Below are positions 10,781-23,111 of a stretch of DNA of 64,000 nt, piece by piece. A model generated the notes under the pieces. That model had not been told where the DNA came from. It did no database searches and saw only the letters and a list, made by a program, of their open reading frames with translations. The stretch spans positions 124,001 through 188,000 of the forward strand of contig JAOTOM010003945.1 of assembly GCA_034440615.1 (NCBI GenBank), in the 5' to 3' direction. This DNA is from Ashinkailepas kermadecensis (Eukaryota > Arthropoda > Thecostraca > Neolepadidae). A program made the translations under genes and the position numbers. Positions within the stretch are counted from its first letter, which is position 1, and every line of letters starts with the position of its first letter.

Positions 10781-13552
10781 GGCACTGGCGCTGGTCGTCT
10801 GTTGGCGCGTCAGGCTCGGGCCGACTGGGCGGTCTCGTCAGCAGGTGTACACGGCACTGGCGCTGGGCGTCTGTTGGCGCGTCAGGCTCGGGCCGACTGG
10901 GCGGTCTCGTCAGCAGGTGTACACGGCACTGGCGCTGGGCGTCTGTTGGCGCGTCAGGCTCGGGCCGACTGGGCGGTCTCGTCAGCAGGTGTACACGGCA
11001 CTGGCGCTGGGCGTCTGTCTGGGCGGTCTCGTCAGCAGGTGTACACGACACTGGCGCTGGGCGTCTGTGGGGTAGGCTCGGGCCGACTGGGCGGTCTCGT
11101 CAGCAGGTGTACACGGCACTGGCGCTGGGCGTCTGTCTGGGCGGTCTGGTCAGCAGGTGTACACGGCACTGGCGCTGGGCGTCTGTTGCTGGGCGGTCTC
11201 GTCAGCAGGTGTACACGGCACTGGCGCTGGGCGTCTGTTGGCGCGTCAGGCTCGGGCCGACTGGGCGGTCTCGTCAGCAGGTGTACACGGCACTGGCGCT
11301 GGGCGTCTGTTAGTCTGGGCGGTCTGGTCAGCAGGTGTACACGGCACTGGCGCTGGGCGTCTGTCTGGGCGGTCTCGTCAGCAGGTGTACACGGCACTGG
11401 CGCTGGGCGTCTGTGCTGGGCGGTCTGGTCAGCAGGTGTACACGGCACTGGGTCGCTGTTGGCGCGTCAGGCTCGGGCCGACTGGGCGGTCTCGTCAGCA
11501 GGTGTACACGGCACTGGCGCTGGGCGTCTGTTGGCGCGTCAGGCTCGGGCCGACTGGGCGGTCTCGTCAGCAGGTGTACACGGCACTGGCGCTGGTCGTC
11601 TGTTGGCGCGTCAGGCTCGGGCCGACTGGGCGGTCTCGTCAGCAGGTGTACACGACACTGGCGCTGGGCGTCTGTCTGGGCGGTCTGGTCAGCAGGTGTA
11701 CACGGCACTGGCGCTGGGCGTCTGTCTGGGCGGTCTCGTCAGCAGGTGTACACGGCACTGGCGCTGGGCGTCTGTCTGGCGGTCGCGTCAGGCTCGGGCC
11801 GACTGGGCGGTCTCGTCAGCAGGTGTACACGACACTGGCGCTGGGCGTCTGTCTGGGCGGTCGCGTCAGGCTCGGGCCGACTGGGCGGTCTCGTCAGCAG
11901 GTGTACACGACACTGGCGCTGGGCGTCTGTCTGGGCGGTCTCGTCAGCAGGTGTACACGACACTGGCGCTGGGCGTCTGTCTGGGCGGTCTCGTCAGCAG
12001 GTGTACACGACACTGGCGCTGGGCGTCTGTTGGGCGGCGTCAGGCGTACCGACTGGGCGGTCTCGTCAGCAGGTGTACACGACACTGGCGCTGGGCGTCT
12101 GTGCTGGGCGGTCTGGTCAGCAGGTGTACACGGCACTGGCGCTGGGCGTCTGTCTGGGCGGTCTCGTCAGCAGGTGTACACGGCACTGGCGCTGGTCGTC
12201 TGTTGGCGCGTCAGGCTCGGGCCGACTGGGCGGTCTCGTCAGCAGGTGTACACGACACTGGCGCTGGGCGTCTGTCTGGGCGGTCTCGTCAGCAGGTGTA
12301 CACGGCACTGGCGCTGGGCGTCTGTCTGGGCGGTCTCGTCAGCAGGTGTACACGGCACTGGCGCTGGGCGTCTGTCTGGGCGGTCTCGTCAGCAGGTGTA
12401 CACGACACTGGCGCTGGGCGTCTGTCTGGGCGGTCTGGTCAGCAGGTGTACACGGCACTGGCGCTGGGCGTCTGTCTGGGCGGTCTCGTCAGCAGGTGTA
12501 CACGGCACTGGCGCTGGGCGTCTGTTGGCGCGTCAGGCTCGGGCCGACTGGGCGGTCTCGTCAGCAGGTGTACACGACACTGGCGCTGGGCGTCTGTCTG
12601 GGCGTGGTCAGCAGGTACACGGCACTGGCGCTGGGCGTCTGTCTGGGCGGTCTCGTCAGCAGGTGTACACGGCACTGGCGCTGGGCGTCTGTCTGGGCGG
12701 TCGCGTCAGGCTCGGGCCGACTGGGCGGTCTCGTCAGCAGGTGTACACGACACTGGCGCTGGGCGTCTGTCTGGGCGGTCGCGTCAGGCTCGGGCCGACT
12801 GGGCGTGTCTCGTCAGCAGGTGTACACGACACTGGCGCTGGGCGTCTGTCTGGGCGGTCTCGTCAGCAGGTGTACACGGACACTGGCGCTGGGCGTCTGT
12901 CTGGGCGGTCTCGTCAGCAGGTGTACACGGCACTGGCGCTGGGCGTCTGTCTGGCGCGTCAGGCTCGGGCGACTGGGCGGTCTCGTCAGCAGGTGTACAC
13001 GGCACTGGGCGTCGTCTGTCTGGGCGGTCTCGTCAGCAGGTGTACACGGCACTGGCGCTGGGCGTCTGTCTGGGCGGTCTCGTCAGCAGGTGTACACGAC
13101 ACTGGCGCTGGCTGTCTGTCAGGGGTGGCGCTGGGCGTCTGTCTGGGCGGTCTCGTCAGCAGGTGTACACGACACTGGCGCTGGGCGTCTGTCTGGGCGG
13201 TCTCGTCAGCAGGTGTACACGACACTGGCGCTGGGCGTCTGTCTGGGCGGTCTCGTCAGCAGGTGTACACGACACTGGCGCTGGGCGTCTGTCTGGGCGG
13301 TCTCGTCAGCAGGTGTACACGACAACTGGCGCTGGGCGTCTGTCTGGGCGGTCTCGTCAGCAGGTGTACACGGCACTGGCGCTGGGCGTCTGTCTGGGCG
13401 GTCTCGTCAGCAGGTGTACACGACACTGGCGCTGGGCGTCTGTCTGGGCGGTCTCGTCAGCAGGTGTACACGACACTGGCGCTGGGCGTCTGTCTGGGCG
13501 GTCTCGTCAGCAGGTGTACACGACACTGGCGCTGGGCGTCTGTTGGCGCGTC
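10781..13552. repeat. Large GC-rich minisatellite, 50/72/79-bp units, about 49 copies
   Basis: Every unit shares GGCACTGGCGCTGGGCGTCT and GTCAGCAGGTGTACAC. The 72-bp form adds a 22-bp insert containing GGCGCGTCAGGCTCGGGCC. A 79-bp form looks like a recombinant of the two. CGGCAC starts dominate at the left and CGACAC starts at the right. All three plus-strand frames run for hundreds of codons because the unit has no stop trinucleotide, so the 951-codon frame is an artefact. Confidence 0.97.
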
Positions 13553-15510
13553 AGGCTCATGCCAGGTGATGACCAAATCAAACGTGAAGTCAAAGCTTCA
13601 GTCTGCATGTGACAAACAGCTGAAACGGTCTATCTGAACAACGTATTGATGCAGGCTCAGTGAACAAGTTTAGAAACCTACTGACCGAGTAATGGACAGA
13701 CAGCACACCATGTCTACCCAATCAGTCATACTGATAGTTGAACATGCACGTTATAAGATCAGGCTCTGTATGGCCAAGGACTGGCTACCTGAAAACAACC
13801 AGCAACAAGTGAAAAGGAACATCACATTTTCCAACTACTAGCTACTCCTATGCAGTAATGCGCATTTTCCTCGTATTAATATTTTCATCTGACCCGCCAC
13901 AGTGTGTTAATGATACAAGCCTGGGCTTGAGTATATTTCCTCAGTGAAATGTAGGTGAGGTTATGCTACAGCATTCAGGCATTCACGACAAACAACAAAA
14001 ACCAAATTTCGTTCCATGATGTTTGTCTTCAAACATGTGACATCAGAATCTAGTTTTCACTTTTCAATGAAACTCAAGCACTTTATCACGAAGCACAAAG
14101 CGCATTGCCATACAGCACCATTCAACTTCCTATTTAGAAAAATGGGATGATTTTCTGAAGAGTATATTGTTCTGGACGCCGCAAATATAAGAACAACGTA
14201 TTTTTGTAACTTTATCAATATTTTCTATACCTTCGATCTTGGTGCCTTTTGTAGAACCTCAACTCGCCATTTAAATTACAATCTGGATATGCGCATCTTG
14301 CATGTTTTCTTGCTGGTGCAGACAATCAAGTTGAAACAAATCGAAAGACAGCGCTTCGCTTGATCTTGAAATATCCAACCCGTAAGAAACACAGCTACAA
14401 ATCCCAGATCCATCGCCTTCAGTTCGCTTCTATGCAACAGGAAGGTGGGTACACACAACGCTATCCCCTAACGCCTGCCGCAGTCTTTGGGATACGCGCC
14501 ATAATAGTGAGCATTCAAAAGAAACGCTTGCAAAAAAATCACACCCAAATTTTGTTCCGCGAAGTGCATCTACTGACTGTCCTCTCCTTTCCTTTACGAG
14601 GAGACAATAGCGGCAACATGGTGCCCGGGGGCAGGGTTAGAAGATGGGCACTACATAGGATAGCAACTTTTGTTACCAGCATTCTCTATCGCAGAGGTTC
14701 TTTTTTACTGACTGGAGGGGTAAAAACCATTGCCGAACGCTCTATAAGGGACGAGAATACCAAATCCCTATATGGCGATTACGGGGACATTTTTGCAAAT
14801 TTGTACTGCGCTACCCATTCTCCAACACCCAGATGAACTGTGATGCATCTACTGGGCGGTCGATCCAGCAATCTGTCACCTGAAGCTTCTCAGAAATGCC
14901 AAACCTGTCGCCCACGTGCGTTGTCAAGTTGCCAAACTTGTCCACCTCTGCTTCTGAGATTATGTAGGATGGTGGGACAACCGACATTGTGCCTCCATCT
15001 CTTTATCACCATCACGATCTTCTTGCTGCCGATGCAAATTAATGTGTGGTGCAATGGTCAGGCTACCACGCTGAGTGCACTGGGTAACACACTGAAGAAG
15101 GTCTTTCAAATGCTGCCGAAGATGCTTGTTTTAGATCTTGACAACTAATTCTTCAATTTATGATTTAGCTTTCGATCTTGCATGACGTAAATCGTCACAA
15201 GTCAAGAGGTGACCTTTTGCCGCCCCATTTGCCAACATTTATAAAAGTGCCAAATTCGAAACGTTTTGGAAGGAGCATTTCTGCAGAGTTGTAGAACGCA
15301 CCAAAGTAACGAGCTTCAGCTTATAGCACCCCACGTTTATAGAGCTAGATTACTTGCAGGTAATTGTCAAACTGACTTACATCGGGCTGCCCGTCAGACA
15401 GAACCAAACAATACAATTAGCAGACTCCACAGAACCAGGAAGGTAGACATCAACAAGTTTTGAAGGTAGGACATTTTTATATGAATGGTACCTACGAAGG
15501 GAAGCTCACT
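13553..15510. other. Long non-repetitive spacer, no gene seen
   Basis: Almost 2 kb of ordinary-complexity, fairly AT-rich DNA. A 158-codon frame at 14360-14836 and a 102-codon frame at 14840-15148 have no recognisable motifs, and I do not call them. This is one of the better places to look for an exon or regulatory DNA. Confidence 0.5.
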
Positions 15511-15752
15511 CGTCTGTGATCGTCTGGCTGTCGTCTGGCTGTCGTCTGGCTGTCGTCTGACTATCGTCTGGCTGTCGTCTGGCTGTCGTCTGGCTGTCGT
15601 CTGGCTGTCGTCTGGCTGTCGTCTGGCTGTCGTCTGTCTGTCGTCTGGCTGTCGTCTGGCTGTCGTCTGGCTGTCGTCTGGCTGTCGTCTGGCTGTCGTC
15701 TGGCTGTCGTCTGACTATCGTCTGGCTGTCGTCTGACTATCGTCTGGCTATC
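15511..15752. repeat. Minisatellite, 11-bp unit, about 21 copies
   Basis: The unit is TGGCTGTCGTC with occasional TGACTATCGTC and TGTCTGTCGTC variants. Open frames on both strands are periodic artefacts. Confidence 0.97.
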
Positions 15753-15792
15753 GTCGTGTTTCATACGTTGGTTGTCAACCCCAAAGTTGCCA

Positions 15793-15843
15793 GATGGTTC
15801 AGAATGGTTCAGAATGGTTCAGAATGGTTCAGAATGGTTCAGA
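15793..15843. repeat. 10-bp tandem repeat, 5 copies
   Basis: Five perfect copies of ATGGTTCAGA, 40 bp after the 11-bp array. Confidence 0.95.
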
Positions 15844-16249
15844 AACTTTCACGGGAAACAAAAACGCTTGGACAGTTGAAATACGAGGGGAAAATCCCTG
15901 CATGACATGCGCTGATTTCTCGACGTGTGCATTTGCACGCAATTAGTGCTCTGATCAATCAGTAAGTCAATCTTGTGAGTTTTTGTTTGCCCATTTCATG
16001 CGAAGCAACGACTTTCCAACCCGGTGGAGGGCGTATAAAAATTCGGCAAGTAACGCATGCAACGACAACGCAGTACCAATGTCGATTCCACCAGCGATTG
16101 GCAGAGCGTGTCTTGTGCCGATCAAAACACACTTGTTTGACCCCCACAGGGAGAACGTGACGGCAGAATGTGGTTAAAAAACCCGAGAGTTGGTTGTTTG
16201 CCGTTGGATTACCCTGACGACCTTGTACGGTGTCCGCGCAGCAACACTG
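15844..16249. other. Spacer, no gene seen
   Basis: Non-repetitive sequence with overlapping short frames on both strands, none recognisable. Confidence 0.5.
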
Positions 16250-16875
16250 ATAGCCTTGCAGGTTATCTGGATGTGCATTAAGGCTGATGACCCTGGCTGA
16301 TATTCCTACAAAGTATCCGTGCATTATTTGGCTGCTAATACTGCAGGGTATCCATGCATTACTTGGTTGATAACCTTGCAGGGTAGCCGTGCATTCCTCG
16401 ATGCATAGCCCTGCAGGGTAGCCGTGTATTTCTTGGTTGATAGCCCTGCAGGGTAGCCGTGCATTGTTTGGTCGATAACCCTGCAGTGTAGCCGTGCATT
16501 TCTTGGTTCAAAACCCTGCCGGGTAGTCGTGCATTACTTGGTTCAAAACCCTGCAGGGTATCCATGCATTACTTGGTTGATACCCGTGCAGGGTAGCCGT
16601 GCATTGTTTGGTCGATAACCCTGCAGTGTAGCCGTGCATTACTTGGTTCAAAACCCTGCAGGGTATCCATGCATTACTTGGTTGATACCCGTGCAGGGTA
16701 GCCGTGCATTGTTTGGTCGATAACCCTGCAGTGTAGCCGTGCATTACTTGGTTCAAAACCCTGCAGGGTATCCATGCATTACTTGGTTGATACCCGTGCA
16801 GGGTAGCCGTGCACTGTTTGGTCGATAACCCTGCAGGGTAGCCGTGTATTGCTTGGTTGATACCCCTACCGGGTA
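16250..16875. repeat. Minisatellite, 35-bp monomers in a 105-bp higher-order unit
   Basis: Monomers contain CTGCAGGGTA, CCGTGCATT and TTGGTTGATA. From about 16556 three successive variants repeat as a block of 105 bp; GGGTATCCATGCATTACTTG recurs at 16556, 16661 and 16766. The left part, before about 16450, is less regular. Confidence 0.93.
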
Positions 16876-17436
16876 GCGGCGGCACGGTCGCGGCAGCAGC
16901 GGGCTCCTTGATGAGTGCACCAGCGCTGAAACACGTCTGCCAGCCGACCGCAGCGCGAACCGCACCACCGGCCGTCCTGGCCGGGCCGCGCTGCCGGAGA
17001 CGGCCGACTCCCGCCATTAGTCGCGCCGACTGCCGCCATTAGTCGCGCCGACTCCCGCCATTAGGCGTACTGGCTGCCTCCGAGCCGCCAGTGCAGCCCG
17101 GCTGTCGTAAACGGTAGCGGCGACAAAACCGCAGCCGCCGCTGTTGCCTGCTCGTGTGCCGCGAGTTGGTCTTTTCCGCATTTGCTCGCGAGCGTTGCGC
17201 GTCGCCCGACCGGAAGCTGCCGAGACGGCTCCTCGGACTTTCGAGCCCACGAAATTGAAGTGTCGGCGACTTCTCTATCCGATGCGGCAGTTCAGATCGG
17301 TGATGACAAATTAGCGGCCCGATCTCATTAACCGGTCCAAGAATCAGAAGGAAGGAGGGCCGCGCTGATTCCGACCTCTTCATCCATCACCCTTCTTCTT
17401 CGCATGCATCTTTGTAGCATTCTGACTCTGCCCGCA
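16876..17436. other. GC-rich spacer with a short 22-bp repeat
   Basis: Two and a half copies of a 22-bp unit with CCGCCATTAGTCGCG lie at about 17003-17062. The rest is CpG-rich to about 17230 and has no supported gene. Confidence 0.55.
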
Positions 17437-17601
17437 GCCCAGGTTTCGACACAGTGGTCGGTGACCTGAGCCCAGGTTTCGACACAGTGGTCGGTGACCC
17501 GAGCCCAGGTTTCGATACAGTGGTCGGTGACCTGAGCCCAGGTTTTGATACAGTGGTCGGTGACCTGAGCCCAGGTTTCGATACAGTGGTCGGTGACCCG
17601 A
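17437..17601. repeat. Minisatellite, 33-bp unit, 5 copies
   Basis: Each unit starts GCCCAGGTTTCGA and contains CAGTGGTCGGTGACC. It reads as an 11-residue periodic frame, as expected for a unit length divisible by three. Confidence 0.96.
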
Positions 17602-19376
17602 GCCGATGGCGCGATGTTCCGTCGTCAGTTTTTGATCAGCCGCAGGCCGATATTTTTATCCAGCAATCTGGAATCTTCTAGTTGAGAGAGTGGGCCTGGC
17701 CTTCCAGTTCGGAGACAGATCTCGCCTGGTTGTATCGCAATTTGCAAGGCAATAGCATGTCAATAGCATGCACGCAGTTAACTTCGAGTAATGCAATTTT
17801 GTACAAAACGTTGCCGGATGTAAGCAAGGTTGTCAGATGTGTTCAATCCGGCTGAATATACATTATATTTGTTTCTAGGGAATTTCCTCTATGTAGGTCT
17901 GCAAATATTTTGGTGTTACACAAAAGATGCCGTTGATAGTTAGTAAACCCAGCTAGCGAATTGGTAATGCAAGCATTATTTCGAGATCAACTTATTCGGT
18001 CTTATTCCATTTCAAAGAAAAGTTGGAAGCTGAAGCTTGCGTCTATATTCATGCACTTGAACACGTGCCCTATAAAGATACTTTTTTGTATTCTCCAAAA
18101 TATGTATTGTAGCGTAATCCGCGATACCTATTTGCCATGGATGCAAAGAAATATTGAAATTAGAACCAGCCAACCATTCTTCACATGACAGGCGCACTGA
18201 AATCGGAATCGTGAGGCCGTCTCACTCGGATATATCATGTATTACCTGGATTGCTTTGGAAAAACGGGTCTGGTCAATTACGAACATGAAATAATTAATA
18301 GAACACATTATGAAACGCATGACGGGCGAGAGCTTATCAGTTTTATCTTTTTATACTTAGAGTTGCTTTCAAATATTTTGAAAATGACAGGAATAGGTAA
18401 AACACATCACGTGCGATGTTCATATTTATCTACTACACTGTTTACAGCCACACCAGATGAAGTTCAGAATCCCAGCACGTGACCCGATATAGAAGTATGA
18501 CTGAAAGATAGGTGGGACAGAAATATTTCCGTGAAAACTGTACGGCTCTTAGAGGATGAAGCTGTGTGTTGGTATTTATTCCATGACATTCGGGCACATA
18601 GCCGCCAAGTGATGAACTGTTCCAGCGTTCTGGCCGGATGGGTCTGTTCGTGGTGGGCTTGCTTTCGATAGTCGAAGGCGGATCCTGGATCTCCGACCCA
18701 GCTCGTGATGCGAAGCGGATCAGCCGAAATTATTTGTACTGAGGATGGGCCCGCACACTAGAAACTTTCCTCTGCCTTGTATGCAAGAGAGACATTATAT
18801 TACAAATCATCCCAATCATGAACCCGTACCCTAAACAAGTTCGGTTCCTGGTTCTCGTGGCGTTGCACGTTCTGGCATTATTGGACACGTTTTAAACGAT
18901 TTGAAGTAAAATAAGATTGTACGTTTTGGCCCACATTGGCAAGGAATGATGTATTTTGCGAAAATATGAGTTGTATTATGGATTGAAACTCTTCGATCTT
19001 ATATCGTTTTCAACAGTCGTTTTCAATTTCTTCTCGCACTTGCATATTTTAAAAACATGTTTGCATGATTTACAATGCACGGTGGAATATGAAGAATATT
19101 CAGCCTCCGCCGAGATCATGGGACAGCGATTCAACATCGAATTCTGATCGTACCTGCTGACTCTTTCCATGCCGCTGTTATGAACAATTGTTATATGCTT
19201 TCATGTGCGCCTGTGACAGTCCTTATTCACTGATGACCTTCGTTTTAGAACTCGACAATAGATGTATTAGCCGCGTGTCTATTGTGGATGGCCGCAATAT
19301 ATGTCTTTGTCTTTGTCTTTGTCGACTTGAACACCGTCGGTCAGGTGGCGCCATTTGTCGCACACCCCCGCCGGTT
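17602..19376. other. AT-rich non-repetitive spacer, no gene seen
   Basis: About 1.8 kb without tandem structure. Small frames at 17961-18188, 18237-18482 and 18956-19147 have ordinary composition but no motif I recognise. They might be exons or chance. Confidence 0.45.
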
Positions 19377-19945
19377 CTGCAGCCCTCCCGGTGGCGACAG
19401 CTTCCCGGTGCTGCAGGTGCCGTGACAGCTGTGGCGGCTGCGGCGGATCTGCCGACCGCCGCGTTCTCACGAGCCGCCGCTTCTGCAGCCCTCCCGGTGG
19501 CGACAGCCTCCCGGTGCTGCAGGTGCCGTGACAGCTGCGGCGACTGCGGCGGATCTGCCGACCGCCGCGTTCTCACGAGCCGCCGCTTCTGCAGCCCTGT
19601 CGGTGCTGCAGGTGCCGTGACAGCTGCGGCGACTGCGGCGTATCTGCCGACCGCCGGGTTCTCGCGAGCCGCCGCTTCTGCAGCCCTGCCGGTGCTGCAG
19701 GTGCCGTGACAGCTGCGGCGGCTGCGGCGTATCTGCCGACCGCCGCGTTCTCGCGAGCCGCCGCTTCTGCAGCCCTGCCGGTGCTGCAGGTGCCGTGACA
19801 GCTGCGGCGGCTGCGGCGTATCTGCCGACCGCCGCGTTCTCACGAGCCGCCGCTTCTGCAGCCCTCCCGGCGCTGCAGGTGCCGTGACAGCTGCGGCGGC
19901 TGCGGCGGATCTGCCGACCGCCGCGTTCTCACGAGCCGCCGCGCC
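19377..19945. repeat. Minisatellite, 106/89-bp units, 6 copies
   Basis: Units start with CTGCAGCCCT at 19377, 19483, 19589, 19678, 19767 and 19856. The first two are 106 bp and the next three 89 bp; they differ by a 17-bp segment (CCCGGTGGCGACAGCCT). Each unit also has CTGCAGGTGCCGTGACAG and a GCGGCGGCTGCGG tract. Confidence 0.94.
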
Positions 19946-20005
19946 GCTCACACGGCACTTTCGTCTCTCAAGTTCAAGGCTCGCCGGCGCGCCGACTGCC
20001 ATAGC

Positions 20006-20466
20006 TGGTCAGGATGTGGCAGCTGCAGCTGGTCAAGATATGGCAGCTGCAGCTGGTCAGGATGTGGCAGCTGCAGCTGGTCAAGATATAGCAGCTGCAG
20101 CTGGTCAAGATATAGCAGCTGCAGCTGGTCATGATATGACAGCTACAATTGATCACTATGTGGTAGCTGCAGCTGGTCATGATATGGCAGCTGCAGCTGG
20201 TTAGGATATGACATCTGCAACTGGTCAGGATATGGCAACTGCATCTGGTTAGGATATGACATCTGCAACTGGTCAGGATATGGCAGCTGCAGCTGGTTAG
20301 GATATGGCAGCTGCAGCTGGTAATGACATGACAACTGCAGCTGGTCAGGATATGACATCTGCAACTGGTCAGGATATGACATCTGCAACTGGTCAGAATG
20401 TGGTAGCTGCAGCTGGTCTGGATATGACATCTGCAACCGGTTAGGATATGGAAGCTGCAGCTAGCT
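20006..20466. repeat. Minisatellite, 24-bp unit rich in CAGCTG, about 19 copies
   Basis: The unit is GGTCAGGATATGGCAGCTGC plus AGCT. Most units hold the dyad GCAGCTGCAGCTG, giving overlapping CAGCTG and CTGCAG palindromes. The plus frame gives Gly-Gln-Asp-x-Ala-Ala-Ala-Ala repeats. CAGCTG is also an E-box core, but nothing else here indicates an enhancer. Confidence 0.95.
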
Positions 20467-20600
20467 AGCCGATTGACTGAGTCCGGTGATTAGATGTCAT
20501 TATCTGTCGTTGACCCATCCGGTTGCAATCATTTCCTATGGCTCGTGCACTTTTGCTAATTGCGTATGGCAATCATGTATAGAGCGTCCAGTGAGCAAAA

Positions 20601-20848
20601 GTAGGAGGTCGTGTCGCTCCGATAGTTCAGGTGGCAGGAGGTAGGAGGTCGTGTCGCTCCGACAGTTCAGGTGGCAGGAGGTAGGAGGTCGTGTCGCTCC
20701 GACAGTTCAGGTGGCAGGAGGTAGGAGCGTCGTGTCGCTCCGACAGTTCAGGTGGCAGGAGGTAGGAGGTCGTGTCGCTCCGACAGTTCAGGTGGCAGGA
20801 TGTAGGAGGTCGTGTCGCTCCGACAGTTCAGGTGGCAGGAGGTAGGAG
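20601..20848. repeat. Minisatellite, 40/41-bp unit, 6 copies
   Basis: Each unit starts GTAGGAGGTCGTGTCGCTCC. Two units have a one-base insertion (GGAGCGTCG). Otherwise the copies are almost identical. Confidence 0.96.
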
Positions 20849-22905
20849 CGTCGGCTCCCATCGGCCTGCCCGCAGCTGGCAGGGCATGGCTCCAGTCGCT
20901 TTGCACCCTCGCCCGAGGACCAGCCGGCAGCGGGCCTAAGGCCCAGGACTCTGCACCGGGGCGATCTGGTCCACGCATTGGCGGCTCTGGCATTGGTGAA
21001 ATTAACGGTCTATGTTGGATGCAGAAGGATAATATGATAGCCGAGGGCTGTCGGAACTCGCCTGGCCCAGAGAGCGCGGTAACGGTGCTGTGGTCCGCGA
21101 AACGGTGCAGGGTCAGTGTACAAGAGTCGTGATGGCCAGGCGTCGGAATGTCCAACGGCGAAGAACGCTGGGCTGCGACAGAATATCCAAGGAGCAGAAT
21201 GTGAATGCGGCAGAATGTCCAAGGAGCAGACTGGTAATGCGGCAGAATGTCCGAAACCTCCACATGGTCACATGTTAATTCTGGAGCTGCTTTGCACTTG
21301 GACCTTCTGATGTTCGGAGATTCTGTCTCACTCAAGTGTGTTTGGGCAGTTGGACAATGTGGCGTAGAGTACACCTCGACAGAGTGTCTAAGCATCGTAA
21401 TGCCCTATCGTCAGAATGTAAAAAATGTGTTTGGTTTCCCACATGAGCCAGCCAAGGATTTTAAGCTTCTCAGCAATGACACTAGGCTGTCACATTGTTC
21501 GAAATTCAGATGTTCAGCAATAGGGGCACACACATGTACACATGCAAAAGGAATTGTACTGCTTGCTTGAGTGCCTCACAATTTCACCTTCGGCATAACC
21601 AGTTTTGCACGGGGAAAAAAACTTCAATGAAAATAAATAGGTGCTCGTTGGTTGAACTATTAATACTTGAATTGTTTGAGGAATCTCGCACTATTAAAAC
21701 CAAAATGATTGTGTTCCTGTAAACTAGTTGCACTAAGGTAAGCCTATGGTACAACTATTGAAATCTTGCGCCGCTTAAAATATGAGTCTAATATTATAAC
21801 AGCCACCCATTTCAGAATCACCCATTCTGAGGAGCACAATTCATGAAGGTACAGTTGATCACACTTGGAGGATCCTGGTGCCGATTTAACTCGCGTCCCG
21901 ACGCCGACTTGACTGCCATGCTTGGCATTGATTCTACTATTCGACGCCATTCATGCCTGCAGTTTCACGAAGGTGAGCTGATGTGCATCACAATTGTTCA
22001 GCTCCGTGAAGCATTGACCTCCGGTCCCGAAACCGGCCCACTGAAGCATATGACGTCACTCCGAACGCATATGACGTCATTACGGAAGTTTATGCAGAGT
22101 TGAACTCATGCACATTCGGCACTTACCAACTGCATTTGTATGGGCAATATCGTGGAGCTATTCGATCGCCAGCCAAGCCCAAGTCCAACCACAGATTGAA
22201 AGGTGCCTGCTTTTGTTTCGCGATTGGTTCTGGATAGCAAACATGTCGTGGTCAAGGCGCCGCGAAATCCGAGAAACAGACTAGCCGGCAACAGCACCCA
22301 TGTTGTTGTGCGGCGTCTTCGCGCTGTGCCGAGCCCGCGCTCAACAGCCAGCTGGCCGTGTTTTCAACAGTCGGAGGAAGTCACGCGCCGCCCTGGCCTG
22401 GAGCCGGCCTCACGCGCTGATTGATCTCTGCCGAGATAGAGGTGCCCGCCGGATAAATTTGCCAACGAAGCCTTCACTTTCGCCGCCGCCGCTGCGGCTG
22501 CATACCGCTGGCATGCGCGCGCTAAGGACAGCCGTGAAGGGATTTCGCTGTGCCCACGGGAGAACAGGAAACAGTGTGTGTCCACTGCGCTAGCTGCATA
22601 ATAATGTTCCTGTTGTAAAAATTGTAGTGCTTTAACACATCACTTTTGCATAGCTCCAGGCTGCGCATTAAGTACTTTAGTCTGATTAGAATGGTTCGGC
22701 GCTGCATTGGCAGCAGTCCAAAATTCAGAAGCTTCTACTTCATGGTGCACGAACCGGAAATTGAGGAGTCATTACCATTGTGATCAGATCCTCGTGTGTG
22801 CGCACCGTGCAACGTCGCGATAACGATCTGTGTTTGGTGCACAGGCGTGCACCAGCCAGCACTTACACAATAAGCAATGCTTGCATGGTCTGGACGTAGC
22901 TTAAC
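20849..22905. other. Mostly non-repetitive spacer
   Basis: It holds a 32-bp repeat (GCGGCAGAATGTCCAAGGAG) in 2.5 copies at about 21174-21252. A 21-bp direct duplication carrying two TGACGTCA palindromes lies at about 22044-22084. The rest shows no supported gene. Confidence 0.55.
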
Positions 22906-23072
22906 GTCAATGGCTGATAGAACCGTCAGTCAATGGCTGGTAGGGCCGTCAGTAAGTGGATGGTAGAACCGTCAGTAAATGGCTGGTAAAACCGTCAGTC
23001 AATGGCTGGTAAAATCGTCAGTCATTGGCTGGTAGAACCGTCAGTCAATGGCTGGTCGGGCCGTCAGTCAAT
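22906..23072. repeat. Minisatellite, 23-bp unit, about 7 copies
   Basis: The unit is ATGGCTGGTAGAACCGTCAG plus TCA, with substitutions in most copies. Confidence 0.93.
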
Positions 23073-23111
23073 GCTGACACACTCGCATCACTTTGATGGA
23101 TTGGTATTGCT

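Noticed and set aside
10757..13612. 951-codon open frame
   Set aside because: It is the 50/72-bp minisatellite, whose unit lacks stop trinucleotides. All three plus frames are open for hundreds of codons, so openness says nothing about coding.
20006..20466. Alanine-rich repeat protein
   Set aside because: Gly-Gln-Asp-x-Ala4 periodicity follows from a 24-bp unit. The minus strand is open as well.
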